Below are positions 12,591 through 27,400 of a stretch of DNA of 64,000 nucleotides, piece after piece. Both the position numbers and the translations under genes were made by a program. The stretch lies in the NCBI RefSeq assembly GCF_014851395.1, contig NW_024040707.1:6794187-6858186 (forward strand), read 5' to 3'. The notes under the pieces were generated by a model, which was given only the letters and a program-made list of their open reading frames with translations, was not told where the DNA came from and did no database searches. Positions within the stretch are counted from its first letter, which is position 1. Each line of letters opens with the position of its first letter. This stretch comes from Micropterus salmoides (taxonomy: Eukaryota; Chordata; Actinopteri; Centrarchiformes; Centrarchidae).

Positions 12591-14011
12591 ATTTGTATTT
12601 TATGTTTCAAGCGTAAATATCTTCTCATGCAAGGCAGTTTGCAGGTTTCTGTTGTATTGAGCACAGCAGTTAAAAGAGCTGGAAAGGTGGTGAGCCCCAG
12701 CCAGCCAGGATTAACGAGTGTAGCGCTGAGTCGTTCCAGAGCCATAAATATTATTAAATGCAGCTTTTTGTGTACATTTGAATGGCCACAGGAAGTCCGT
12801 GTTTACATTTCCACCTAGCATGGCTCCAGTGTTCATATTTATCTCTATACAGTAAAGAAACGGAGGATGACAGAGCAGTTAATCTGTAAAGCTGTGCTTT
12901 TTTCCCCCCCTCTCCAATGGCATCAGACTTGACTAATTTCCTCTTTAACTGTAATAATTCTAAGATGACTTTATATCAAAATGACGATTCTTATAAGGAC
13001 TGGCTTGGAAAACTCTTTTGAAGTTACTGCAGATTATGAGCATTAAGGAATAGGTCGACATGGAGAAACATTTCATAATGTTTTTATTATGGTTAAAGTT
13101 GCTTATCAAGTGTTCAATAGGTCTGTTACAAATGGTTGTGCTTTTTTTATTTAGTGAAAAAAATAAATATACATCAAAATAATTGAGAGAATAATTACGA
13201 AATGTAAAACCACATTAAGTAAACTGTTTTGTCTATCAAGGTGACAGTTGTGTGCCACCTAGTGTTCAGATGTAAGACTAGACTTTTGGTATTGAGCTGT
13301 TTTACCTGATGTGTCCTGCAGTTAATGTATGGAGGGCAAAAAGCAAACAAATTTTCTAACAACCCTACCTCACCCGCAAACCAAACCACGGATATTCACA
13401 GTAAACCATGTTTCCCCCCATAGGTAGTAAGTTCTTCACCTTTCCACCAGCTTTCAATTATCCTCCATCACATGTTTTCACCCAAAGATGTTCAGGACGC
13501 CATAATGGTTAAGCTATTACAAAGATGAACAACTAATAAAACCTCCCTTATCCTTAACTTACAGTCTGACAAAGTGTTAAAGCTGTTCATGATTGCTGAG
13601 TAAGTTTACATCAAAAGCTTCCCTGATTCTCTTCATGAAAACAGAATGTAAACACAAGATGAATGAAATGAGTTTTGAATGAGTTTTCATACAACAAAAT
13701 CTACTTCATCAAGACAAAACACTTGCACGCCTTTGTTTTTTGCACCTTGCGAACCACCGCGACTTCCTCTGGAACTACACTGTAAATTTAAGTATTTAAG
13801 GTCTCTAAGAATACTAACAAAACACAAAGCTGTTGATGTTCAGGTATGTATGGTGAAGGCAGCAGCAAGAATGATAAACAGCATATTTGATTATTTTCTA
13901 GCCTTTATGTCTGGTTACAAATGAGGAAAAAGACATTCCATTTTGTCAGGTGGCGAGGTTCAGACGGATTTTCCCCTGGGTTCACTTCTTCCTCAGATTT
14001 CCTTGTCAGGT
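12591..14011. other. Convergent intergenic gap between pkig and ada
   Basis: Nothing coding is seen. On the minus strand, TTTATT-type complements of AATAAA occur near 13082 and 13147 and could end the ada transcript, giving a 3' UTR of roughly 0.9 kb. That is inference. The rest is unremarkable. Confidence 0.45.
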
Positions 14012-17000
14012 TTAAAAGGCAGTCGTGTTTTTCATCCCATAGGCCTCATGCAGCTTGTCGAGGAGCTCTTTCTTCTCCTTCTCAGGCAGGAAGCACGACT
14101 TTGCAGAATTGATGTTCTAGAAAACACAAGAAGCCAATACGGTGGCCATTAGTGTGCTTCCAGTTTACTTATAAGTTCACCTTTTAAGGAATAGCTGAGC
14201 AATTTGGGAAATATCCACTTTCCTGCAGAGAGTTAGATGAAAGAATGTATACCACTCTTGTTTGTACTGTAAATATGACACTACAGGTGGTTTAACTTAG
14301 CCACTTTACCTTTTAGTATGAAGGTAGCAAAATACATCTACTACAAGTGTTCAGTATATGTACCAACAATTAATCTGTCACCTGTCACTGACAAAATCAG
14401 TAGCTTTTAGTAGAGCTCCTCACTAGTAACTGAGTTATTATGTTATGACCTTGTTAAAAGCATATCAAAAGACAGCCAAAGCCACGCAAACAAATCATGA
14501 TTGGATAACAGTGCTTGTACAGGCTAGCGTTATACTGAACTGAACCAGACAGTCAGAAACAGCGCTGAATGCCTCAGCTGAATGGTGGTGCGATCGCCCA
14601 TCTTAACTACACAGTCGGTGACTACAGCAGGCAGTTAGCTTAGCATAAAGACTGGAAACAGGAGAAAACGGCTAGTAACAGCTGGTCGCCTGACAACCTC
14701 ACACCGATGACAAGACTACCAAAAGTCACTGCTCCCTGTCAGGAAACAGTCCAGCACATTGCCTACCCCAAAACTACGTGTTGTTTCTATACTTTGGTTA
14801 AACAAACAAGATATAACGTGTTCATTAATGAGCATTAAAGGCACTGGTGGGCAGATTTTGTTGCTTTTGGATGGAGCCAGGCTAGCTGTTTCCTCCTTGT
14901 TTCGCTAACCTGCTGGTGGCTTTTTATCCATTATACACATGAGTGGTATTGATCTTCTAATCTAACTCTTGTCAAGTGAACAAATCAGCATATTTTTGTC
15001 AGGCTATTCCTTTAATGATCTACTGCAAATCTAATCCACATGAAAGCTTGATGGAGCCTGGATGTGAAGCAGAGCTCTTCACACATTGTTTTAACAAAAT
15101 AAAGGATCTGAGGCTTTTCAGCATGCAGAGGGACGCTTCTTTTACGTAAGCTTCTGTTCCTGCTTTAATTAGCAACTGAGAAAGGCATTGCTATGCACGG
15201 GGCATCCACACCACGTGCTATCATTTCAAACCATCTTAAAAAGCTTTCATCCTGTGAACCACTGCTGTTACTATTTATTACTGCATTTGATCTCACCACT
15301 CGTTTGAATTCCTCTTCAGTGAATCCCATGTAGTTGTGCGCGATGCTGTAGTCGAGTTGCAGGGTTGAGTTGAAGATCAGAGGGTCATCTGTATTCAGGG
15401 AGTAGTTTGCCTGGTCCTCCCTGAACCTGCACAAAGGAAATGGTGAAATCCAAACAAAAATGAATAAAAATGCCCAAAATCTACTTTAATGCAGGTTCAT
15501 TTCCATGTACAATGAACACAGCTCACCTGACAACAGGATGCTTGGCGTAGTCTGGGTGGCAGGCACCAGTCAGCTTACTGGAAACAGGACACACCTGCAA
15601 TGAGAACAGCACAGGCAGCACTGAAACCTCGTTCTTGCAGTCTTTCTTCTTCCAGTTGTGGTACTTAAGGCTCCACTAGGGGTCAGCATATCCCTGTGTT
15701 ACTACTGGTAGGTACTGTATCAATGTGTTAGTCAACTACTGTATGTAATTACCTGATAAAACAACCCCACTTTCTTTCTGTAACGATTAGAATGAGCAGT
15801 GTGTAATGATGAACAGTGAACAGTATGTTTAATAGATAACAGGCACATTTCTGCAGGAATTAGTAACCTTGCTGGCGGTTTTCTTATGAAAACTGATAAA
15901 TCTGGATGGTTCCTTACCTCAAAGTGCATGTTGTCAGCCAGCAGTTTTTGGTACAGGGCATGATCTTCCAGGGTTCTGTAACCGTGTCCAATCCGTTCAG
16001 CTTTCAGCACTTCTACAGCCTAAAAATCCGACAGGGTTCACACGAGGTGGATTCAAAAGTTTATAAACAACAACAACAACAACAACAACAAAAAATCCTC
16101 CATGTAGTACACGTCAGCAGAATCTACTGGCTATTTCTAGAGATACACTCGCAACTGTTGTGGCAAAGCTGAACTGTCACTGTGGACGACTGCTTCTCTA
16201 GAGAGTGGCCACTTCTTATGGCAGCCATCGCCCAGTGTGACATGTAGTTTTACACTTAAGGGGTTGAGGCGTAACTGCTGAGATAAACATAAGCAGTAAA
16301 AAAATTATTTTCACAGTTTTTGCATCTACACATAGATATATTTGCATATGTTTGTGAACTCCTTTGTGCTTTGTTGTTGCAAATTTCTCAACGCATAAAT
16401 GAAAATCTCTAGCAAACACAATCCTCTGTTCTTGTTTCTTTTGTATCTCTGACTCATTTCCATTATTAGTGCGTGAGTTCATTGTTTTGTTTAGTTTCTG
16501 TTTACAAGCTCCACAGATGACTCCACCTCAGGGTTCAGAAATGTCTTGTGTTTCTGCTGAATGGCTTACCTCCTTCACCACCGATGCCGGGCCCACCTCT
16601 CCTGCATGGACTGTCCTGTGGACGCCGCAACGCACCGCTTCCTGTCAACACAATCAGTCATGGAACACATCAGCAACTAAACAGCACAGCCAAACATCTG
16701 GCTTTCACATTGCGATCCTGCAGCATCTACTGAGGCGCCTTCTATCATCTAGCAAGGTTTTTTTTGTACAAGCTTGCTTTGTTTCAGATGGAAAAAGATG
16801 TTGCTTTAGAACTGTGATGTAATGTAAGAAATCCACATTCTGCGCTGGCAGCCAAGACATCTGTTTTCATTTTAGCATTCTTACCCTTGGACACATCAAG
16901 TCTGGCTTGCTCAGTCTGCACTGTTATATCTAGAGGTCATGTATTTATAGAGATAGTTAACAATATTAGTGTGGACTCTGCTCTGTGAGCTCTGCTTCTT

Positions 17001-20000
17001 GTTAATAATTGAAGCATGTTTTCATTCCTTCAACCAATATCGATTCAGCTTTTCAAAACCTCTGTAAATACTTTTCTGGAGAAATGAGCAATATAAATAA
17101 TATACTATAGTCTTATGATAATAAAATAATAAAATGTATTTATATGGCACTTGTCAAAATCAGATATTACAGTGCGTTACAAGGAAAAATTAAACAGAAA
17201 ATACTTGAATACAAAATCATATACTGTACGCATACAAGAAAGTAAACTGTCAATTTTTGTCACAAAAACACATATGAAATTGTATTTTATACATACAAAT
17301 ACCAACCTGCATACACACATAAATACACACAAATAGACGAAATAAGGTTATAGAAAAAAAATACATTTGACACAAATTAAAACTGAGTGTGGAGATAGTT
17401 ATTATAGTATAGTAGCTTATAATTATTGACAATTTGTTTGAATGGTATTACGTCACTACTGATGTTTGCTTTGGATGGATAAGGAGCAAGTCAACAAAAT
17501 ATGTGCTGCATTTGTAAACCATCACGCAGCAACAGCTCAGGATTTTTTTTTAGTTTATGATGCACATTAATAAGCACAGATGCAAATGCACCAGGGTTAG
17601 CCAAAAGACTATTTTTCATATGTAGTCCCTGGACAGTTGTTACATAGTAAACCTGTAAAACTTAAAAAACAATTATAAAATTAATTTAACAATCATTTAA
17701 AATGAAGTCATAAATTAATACTGGTTGGAGGCCACTAACATTCAATCAACAGCTGTGTGAGTCCAGACTATTCTGTTGTTAGCTGGTGGTTAGTGTTAGT
17801 GTCAAATTTTGATAAGAACAATTAACTTCCAACAGTTTTCATTTTCATAGTAGTGAAAAATGTATAAAATGTAATTTGTAAAAAGGACTGCAAGAGTATG
17901 AACTGTCCCCATGTAAGCAATTAATTACAGCTAAGACTTGGTCCACATCCAGTGCTGTAGTGTATTACTTGATTAATCTACCGCATTCATTATGGTCTGA
18001 CAGGCAAAGTTGATTACTTACTGTAGTATTCTCAGAATTAATCAATAAATTCTGGCTGAAAACCAAATAGGATTTTTCTGAGAAGCCTCAGAGCGTAAGA
18101 GCATTAGATTTTACTTCCATATACTGTGTTGGCTACATAGACATTTAAGTCCTCATCAGTTTAAGACTATTCTCTGACAATGAAAAATGGAGAAATGAAA
18201 AACTCAGCTGTGACACCTGAGCTCAAACCTGTTTCACAAAGTTGGGCATTATGACAAAAGGTACATCTCCATGGTAACAGAGGGCGTGCATAGAGCATAG
18301 ATCAGGCCTTCAGTATCTTCTTACCAAGTCTGTGAAATGGTATCACCTCTAGGAGAGGAATGTGTTCAATAATATATATACATGTTAACCCCATGTTCAG
18401 CTTCTTAGTTTAATGTGGTAGCATGCAAACATTTGCTAATTAGCACTAAACAAGTACAGATGAGGTTCATGGGGATGTGATCATTTTGCAGGTATTTGGC
18501 CATAAACCCAAATATTGGACAAATTGGAATTTTGACCCCATGATGGTGCGAGATGAAAAGTTAAGAGATCACTAAAGCTGCTATAATTCATCCTTAAGCA
18601 GGCACAAATGACTGTACTAAATTTCAGGGCAAAACATTCACGGTTGAGGAGAAAGTCATGGGATCACTATATCATTGAGATACATCATCTGAGAACCGTG
18701 ATTACACAAAATGTTGTCACAAATCATCTAGTAAATGTTGAGATTTCACTAGATAAGCAATAACTTTGACCAGCTGACGGTACTAGATTAAAATTCAATT
18801 TATCACCAAAGTCAGTAAGAAATGTAAAAAATGTCAAGGCAATCCATTCATCCCTACAGCCAAAACCACTAGTGTGGGTAATACAATTACAAGCCATCTG
18901 TCCTTTCTGTAGTTATAACAGACAGAGCTACAAATTCTAAGGATTCCTGTAAGTTGCTGGTGCGATAAACCGCAGCCATATCTCCATCAGCCTGCAGCCT
19001 GTGGGAACATTAGTTGGACTCTGTGACTATAAAATCTTTTTACAACCTTAAAACAACACAATACATTATAAATAAAATTATGCCTACTGTACTTAAGTGC
19101 CAAGGAAAGAAGTCTACTTCTGTACTTACACTGTCAGCATTTTTTCTCCAGCAATCATACTTCTTGTTAAACTACAGGCTGTTGTTTATCTGACCTTTAT
19201 GATTATTAAGATTATTGCTATGGGTGCTTCTCAAGTCTCTTATTTGTTGTTTCCTTGCTCCTCGCTTGAACTGGAGGTTGTTCCGCTCCGCCATCTTGCA
19301 GACCGTCCCAAAGCTCTTATTCGCGCCCCGAGGATCGAGGATAAGCTATGAGCGGATCGACATGCCCCCTTATTTGGTAGCCATTATATTGATTGGACTG
19401 ATCTGATACATCAGGACAGATAACATTAAACTCAAGTGTAAACCCTCCATCTCTGGACTAAATGACTACAGGCCCGTCGCCCTGACATCTGTAGTCATGA
19501 AGTCCTTTGAAAGACTGGTGTTGGCCCACCTGAAGGACATTACAGGCCCTGCAACACCTCGATTCTCCAGGGACATATGCAAGGATCCTGTTCGTGGGCT
19601 TCAGCTCAGCGTTCAACACCATCATCCCAGACATCCTCAGCACCAAACTCACCCAGCTCACTGTGCCAGCCTCCACCTGTCAGTGGATCACAGACTTCCT
19701 GACTGACAGGAGTCAGCAGGTGAGGCTGGGGAACATCACATCCAGCACCCGGACTATTAGCACTGGTGCCCCCCAGGGGTGTGTGCTCTCCCCACTGCTC
19801 TTCTCCCTCTACACCAACAACTTCACCTCAAGAGACCCATCTGTCAAACTCCTGAAGTTTGCTGATGACACAACGGTCATCGGCCTCATCCGGGACGCGG
19901 TCAGAACAACCTGGAGCTTAACATGCTCAAAACTGTGGAGATGACCGTGGACTTCAGGAGGAGCCCCCCCACTCTGCCCCCATCACCATACTCAACAGCC

Positions 20001-23000
20001 CTGTGTCTGCTGTGGAATCCTTCAGGTTTCTGGGATCCACCATATCCCAGGACCTGAAGTGGGAGCCCAACACGGACACCATCATCAAGAAGGCCCAGCA
20101 GAGGATGTACTTCCTGTGTCAGGAAGGAGCTGTTGATCCACTTTTACACAGCCATCATCCAGTCTGTCCTCTGCACGTCCATCACTGTCTAGTTTGGATC
20201 GAACACCAAAAAGGACAGGGACAGACTACAACGGACAGTCAGGACTGCAGAAAAGATCATCGGTGCCAACCTGCCCTCCATTCAGGACTTATACATTTCC
20301 AGAGTCAGGAAATGGGCAGGAAACATCACTGCAGATCCATCTCACCCCGGACACAATCTGTTCCAGCTCCTCCCCCCTGGTAGGCGCTACAGAGCACTGT
20401 ACGGCAAAACCAACAGACTCAGGAACAGTTTCTTCCCACGAGCCATCACTCTGATGAACAGCTGATTTCTGACCCACAGTGTCAGGAACAATTCCTGTGA
20501 AATAACCCAGTAACTGTGTCTCTAATCAGCCACCTGTTTACTGGTTACCACTGGTTATTTATTCACCATTCTCTATTTCAGTGCTGTTCATACGGTTATA
20601 TTGTAGATACTGTAAACCAAATCCACCTACCTCAAGTACTCCTGCACAAAATACTTATTTACTCCAGCATCCTTGCCACTATGCTTCATTGCATTGTGTA
20701 CATGTATGCATGTATGTCACATCCACCTCCGACATGTACATACTCCTGCATCCTTTGCACTCTGCTCACTGCACTATTTGTCAATATGTCTATATTGTTT
20801 TTGTTGATAGTGTGTATATTTGTGTTGTCTACAGAAGTCTGTGTCTGATTTTATTTTATTTTATTGTGATTTTGTATTTTTGTAGGAGTAAGCACATCAT
20901 GAGCAATGTACAATCAAGAGTCAAATTCCTCGTATGTGTACATATACCTGGCAATAAAAGCTGATTCTGATCACTGCAAAGTCTTAATTTGATTTGTTTT
21001 ATGATTCACTGTTAAAATCTGAGTTAACTGTAGGTCTCATCAACAAAAGCCCCACACACAACTTTCTTCATTTAAGAAAGAAAGATTTTTCTTTATTTTA
21101 TTACTCCCATCAACTTTTATAGTAGCGACAATTAAAGGCAGAGAGAGTTCGAGAGTCTGTCAGCAAGAAACACATTTTAGGCCTACATAATTTATTGTCA
21201 TTTCTATTCAGTCACACGTGAGGCTGGTCATTCCTGTGTTTAGCCCAAATGAAACATAGTAAACACGTAGCCTAAGGAGTCACTAAACTGCACTAAAGTC
21301 TCTAATGTTAAAGTCTAGATGTTACATAATTGTGTTATGGGCATTGTAGAGGTGACTGGGGTCGTGAAAGTGACCAATCTCTTCGATACTCCTCTGTGTG
21401 CTCATATCACGTGCAGTCATGTGCACCATTTTTGAGACAAATTGATCGCCACAGCCCACACCTTTGTAATTTCCCTCATGTTTTGCCAGAGTTGTCTGTT
21501 GCTATTATGTTGATGTTTCAACAAGCTCACCTCATAGGCATTCCTGTGTTCTGGATTGGCTTTACAGTTGAGTGACTCATCACCTGCCAGATCAATGGCG
21601 ACCACTCCTTTGTCGCAGTATTTCTTACACAGCTCCACGACGTCCATGGACCAGCCTGGCGAATTTGAAACACACACATATATTACTACACAGTTTGGTC
21701 CTGCCAACTCAAACACACACATGAAGATGATGTGTAGATGAAAAGCGATGATACAGTCTAAGCATCATGCTGCATCCATCTGCATCAATATACAGCTTGA
21801 CAAGCACAAGAAAACATTAACCAACATGCAGTAATACCTGTTTGTGTGGCTGACAGTCACCAGGACTAGTTCCTAAAGGAACATTTCAACTTACATGAGA
21901 ATATTGACTGCACTCTCAAGTCTGTATGGTAAATCTCTCTCTCTTGCCTGCCATTCACCGGTCTTGTGCAGAGTTTTGCGTGCATGCTGTGCTGCCAACA
22001 ACTGCATGCATGTCGCGGTTCCTCATGGGTCTATTTATAAGTAGCGGCTGTTTAAAAACGATATAATATTCTTTGTGTGGTTCATCAACAGTGAAGCTGG
22101 GGCTCCGTCTCTTCAGTAAGTGTTCCTCTTCTACCACTACACACGCGCACTGACGACCCAGGGTTATAGGATTACAATTTTGGATATATTCACGCACTTT
22201 AAAAACATTTATTGAAAGTTACTTTTTCTTTTTACATGTTTATTTACAGCATTAAACGTTGAAATGTATATTTCAATAGGCTGTATATTAACTTATTGGG
22301 AGAAAACTGGTAGTTCTATGTAAAACCAGACGTTGACCACCCCCATATCGGCAAAACAGCATGATCCTTGTTTCGCTGCGAAGCTTCGACTGTGAGATTG
22401 ACAGTCGGATCAGGCTCGGACCCTTCGAAGTATCGATTCTTCGACTATTCGGGGTCAGCCCCAGTATTCACAATTAAAATAGTATTTTATCTGGATTAAT
22501 CTGCAAATATTAGGCTGCATACAGTTTAAACATACACACATCTAATTGCATATAGTTATCTTACAGCTTGTAGAATTTGGTGTTTCCTAAAATAGAACTT
22601 CATGTTCTAATCTATAATGACAAAATCAGATATCCTCCATACATTGAGATTTCATACATAAGGATGTATGTAATCACCCGGGGATATTACAGCATGTTTT
22701 TTTGCAAGAGATGTGGCATGAAATACAGAATGGCAGATATGAATTGCATTTGGCTTTTGGCCTGCACAGGAAACAGCTGCATGAATGGAGCAGCGCAGAT
22801 CTGCAACTGACTTACATGACTGTTGCTGCTGATATAGCAACAACTCATGTTACTACAGTTACTTTTACTGGTGCAACTTAGACTGTACACAGCCTCTGCT
22901 GTCGCAATTACAGCTAATACTCTAAAAAGTACTAATATAACACAAATACGTACTATCCTGTGAAATCCATGTATCTCTAAAACATCAGATTTGCCATAAA

Positions 23001-24449
23001 ATCTTGTACAGACATCCATGGTCCTAAGAGGATGAATATTAATCAATTTGGTGATTCCCTGACATTTCTTCTAGCGCCTTTGTCCTGTCCTGCAAAACTA
23101 ATGACATTGTCATCAGCTGTACTTTGTGTTTAGTGCTAATTAACAAATGTTAGCATATTAATGTGCAAAAGACAGTGAATATGGCAAATCTGAAGATACA
23201 TGGTTTTCACCTGATAGCAACAATGTGTAGAATAGGTTACAATAAGAATAGTAGCCTATGGATCTATAATATGTATCTGCTCTGACTGCATTGTGGATTT
23301 CTGTAGTGCTCTTGTTCATTATCTAATAAGAATAACTGAGGCAGAGCTTTGAGACAGGACAGAAGACAGTTTAGGAACCTTATCTCACAAGGTTGTTTGG
23401 GCAGACAGGAGCATGAACAGTTCATTACTTGGCTTGTCGCGCATGCAGCATAGAATGGACCTGGCTTTGATATTGAAGGCCCTCTCCCCCTCGCTGAGGC
23501 CCTCATTAACCAGTTGCACCACCATATCTGGGCTTAGGTCACCTCTGAGTGAAGAAACACAGTGAAAAACAAAACATGAGCCAAACTTAATACATTGCTC
23601 CCCGAAAACACAACACATTCACCAAAGTCTACAACTTTTCAAGTAAAGACTTACTCTGTCTGGCTCCATGGAATGGGGTCGACTTTAGTGTTAGCCAGTA
23701 AATGTGGGCTGTATCTGACCTCAACATAAATCACTCCCTCCTTGGCTTTGTCTTCAACAAACTCATAGGCTATCCTCTTGATGGCCTCTCTGTCTCCACT
23801 GAAAAGGAAGAAAGATGCAAAATGAATGACATTGCCCTTTGCCTCTGATAATCTTTTATCTCAGTGGCGCAAATAAAACCATTAACCACTGCCAATCCAT
23901 CATCTAAACTATGATGGCTTTCAAAATGAGCAATATAGGCATTTACACAGTTTTACTGATATGATACAATTTAATTTAAACATCTCTTACACATCTATGT
24001 GCACGATATGCTAATCGCTGACTTATAGGCTTCATTAAATGTACTTTATGACCATTCTAAGCTGTTTACTTATTCAAATAATTTCCCCCATACACGTCCC
24101 ACGGGACATAAAGGTGTGTTTGGCCATGACAATCCTGTCTCTGTATCAGGTCTGTTCTTTTTCTCATCACCACTAGAACCAATTTATCAGTTTTGATATA
24201 GACATGGATCTTTATAGTTATTAATGGTTGAACATTATCTCTCCACAGACTGCGTCATTTTACACTACAGATGTTTCCACCGTCACTTCATCTGCATCAT
24301 AGCAGAAAGCAAAACTACAGTAAAGCAAATGATTAACTTTTACTTCTAACTGGTGAATTTAAATGAACATACTGACTGTTATTGTTAAGCCAACACCAGT
24401 ATGGTCAGTTCATTAATGCATACGGGTGTTCTTCAGTCCTTGTGATCTG

Positions 24450-24486
<37 letters not shown>

Positions 24487-27400
24487 CTGGTTTCTCCACT
24501 GTTACCTGAACTTTTGCCAAGACATTGAGAGCTTTGATTATACAAAAAAAACGTGTGTAAAACCAAATCCGCTTGGTAGAACTGCAATTGGCAACTATTT
24601 TGAAAATTAAATAATCATTTAAGTAATGTTTTAGGCAAAATCATCAAATCAAAAACATTCCTTTGCTATGTCTTTGTAAATGTGAAGATTTGCAGCCTTT
24701 CTTTGTCTTATGTGATAGTAAATCTGAATTTCTTCAGAAACTACTGCTTAGACTGCTGGTTGTACAAAACAAGCAATCTGAAGACGTCACTTTTAGCTAT
24801 AATAACTTTAACATGCGTTTTTTAAAATAATTTTCTGACAGAAAATCCAGAAATAATTAGGTATATAAATCAATAATGACAATTTAGTTACTGCCCTTCC
24901 AGTGAAAATACCAATACTTGAGAGATTTTTTTTTAAAAGTGATATAAGATTAATTGCCCCTCCCCACCCCAAAAATGTCCCTAAACAGTCCCTAACCTTG
25001 AGATTATCATATTTTTGACCAAAAACATTTTTGTCTGTCCTGACCACATGGTTGTATTGCATGACAATACAGAGTAGTGATGTGGAAATATTAAGAGAAC
25101 CACAGCTCCACTTCCCTCTTTCCTTTAGACTCAGCAGCACACTTTTTGTCACATGATGGACAACAGTACTTCCAGCAGTTACACTGACAGTGAATGCTCA
25201 TCCCACATGTCTGAATGCCTGTGTTTTCCAGCGTCCTCTCATTACCCCTCTCCAAACACACACCACAGCTAAGCTCATACAACAATTCTGCGTGAGCTAA
25301 ACTCAGCTAGCAAGTTCCCTATGTTGTTGAAACCGTACTGCACACAAGGCTTTCGGGGGCCTTGATACAAAAGGGTTCATTCAGCACAACTGCGCGCTGC
25401 AGTCCAGCCACTGCAGACCGTCATTGTTGAAAGCTTTCACGGCCATTGAGTATCTGAAAGACTACTTGGTCTTTTCTTACCAGTTCAGCCCTGTCACTGG
25501 AGAACTAAATATAAGACAGCGTGGCACCGGAAAGGGTTCCCATAACAACTTTCCCCTCCTCTTAGTTTGGTTACCAAGGTGACACTTGATCTCTCGATAA
25601 TGATGTGTTCCTTTTCTGCATGTCTAGCATTTTAAATCTAGCTGCACCACCCTCCTCCCCTATAGAATGCCACAGAATTTCATTGCATAATCCTGCTGTG
25701 TTTTACATCTCAATATCATCAGTCACAATCTACACACTGTACTCACAGACTTTGGATATATCATAATTAACTGCATGTGTGATAACAAACTGCATGACTA
25801 GACTTTGACCCTCAATGTACTTGGTGGAGTAACATTCCAGTGACACTAATGAGGCGGACCCTGACTCTTAATCACTCAAATCTTCCTCCTTACGCTTCAC
25901 CTGCTCAACTAGAAAACACCTTTGGTAATAATGAAACAGAATCATTGAAGGTGACATGTCAGAACTTACGCAACCACGTGCATGTACTCTGCAAACTTCC
26001 CCAGAAACACGGTGAGGGTGGCAGGCTCCTCAACAATAATATTCTGTGTCATCTCCTCTATGTTATTTGCTGGCAGAGGGATGCCGCGTCTCCTGAAAGG
26101 AGGAGAGAGAGAGAGAGAGAAAAAAAAACATTTCAAGGACAGTGTTGAAATTTAAATGAATACTTTGTTTCATCTTAACCCAAAATATATAAATCTTTAT
26201 TTAACTGGCTAAACAGCCAGATATTTCCCTCAGGAGTTGGCGCAGACAAAAAACGGAGCTTAATGGACAGTGAAAGGCGCACAGAAACATGACTCCAAAC
26301 TAAAACCTGATAACAAAGAACCAATATTCAGTTCAATGCATAACACAAAGTCAACATTTTTTATGTGGTTATTAAGTCATTTTAACCAACATTTACTCTA
26401 AGTGCACATTTTTCACAAACTTGTGCTCTTTGGTGGATAAAACTATGTAATGCAACGATGTTTCTGAAGTACCTCAAACATATCTTTTGCATTTATTTAC
26501 TGCAATTTCTTGTTACTTATTGACCGAACAATATATCCATGATAAGCTGATATCTGCAACAAGCTAATATTGTCCGATACCAACTAGTCCTCCAACCTAA
26601 ACACCAACATGATTTTAGTAATTTTAACCAGCCTCAAATACGACTCCCATGAGCGTATCCTGAAATAGCGCCCCTACTGGTGGCATTTAACCCTCCAAAT
26701 ATGATTCATATGAGCATATATAATAGCGCCCCTATCGTTGCCGTTTGTCAATGCCTCCCAAAACGGCAATTTTGAACTCCATTTTCCGACTGGACCTACG
26801 TTTTGGAAATCATGTGACCTACATCACATGACAGAAACACGTGGAAACCGTGAGGCCGATCTGCTAGCAGTTGTTGGGTTCACCAGTTGACATGCATACG
26901 CTGACTTAGGTTTAGGCACATACCCCTGTGAAGGTTAGGGTAAAGGTTTCGGGCTATGGGGGGCTGTCAACGCCTTTAACATAGTTAGCTGGAACTGGAC
27001 GGTGGTCTCCTGGGTGAAAAGCAGCTAACTTCCCGGCACCACTGTACAATTTTATGGGTATTTATAATACATGACCACCTTTATCATGTGTTTGCGTTGT
27101 ACAGCCACTAGAGGTCGCTGCCACAATAAATGTAAAAATGAGTAATAATTTTGCTCTCCGATACACCTGCCAAGACATTTTACAATTGTGCTCTATTTTA
27201 TTTTATCAATTATCAATATTCACAAGCACAGTTAATCAATAAAAATGTAAAGGTGGTGTTTTCACACAAAAGAACAATAACGTTTTCTTACCTATCTAAA
27301 CATGTGTATCTAAATCTCAGTACAAACACATAAAATCTGAAGACAATATTGAAGAATTCTGATAAAGCAGATAGTAAACTGACTTACTTGGCAACGTCAA

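Noticed and set aside
15165..15434. An 89-codon frame running past ada exon 10
   Set aside because: After 15297 it is intron read-through following a GTGAGA donor. The true final exon, with the NIN...EAYG-type ending, is at 14116-14012.
20516..20964. Two open frames after the ada-intron LINE reverse transcriptase
   Set aside because: They lie in the 3' untranslated tail of the LINE, before its GGCAATAAAAGCTGATTC end.
24405..24587. Open frames across (CA)n tracts (also at 30.9-31.2 and 52.7-52.9 kb)
   Set aside because: They encode only Cys-Val or Thr-His repeats from the microsatellite.
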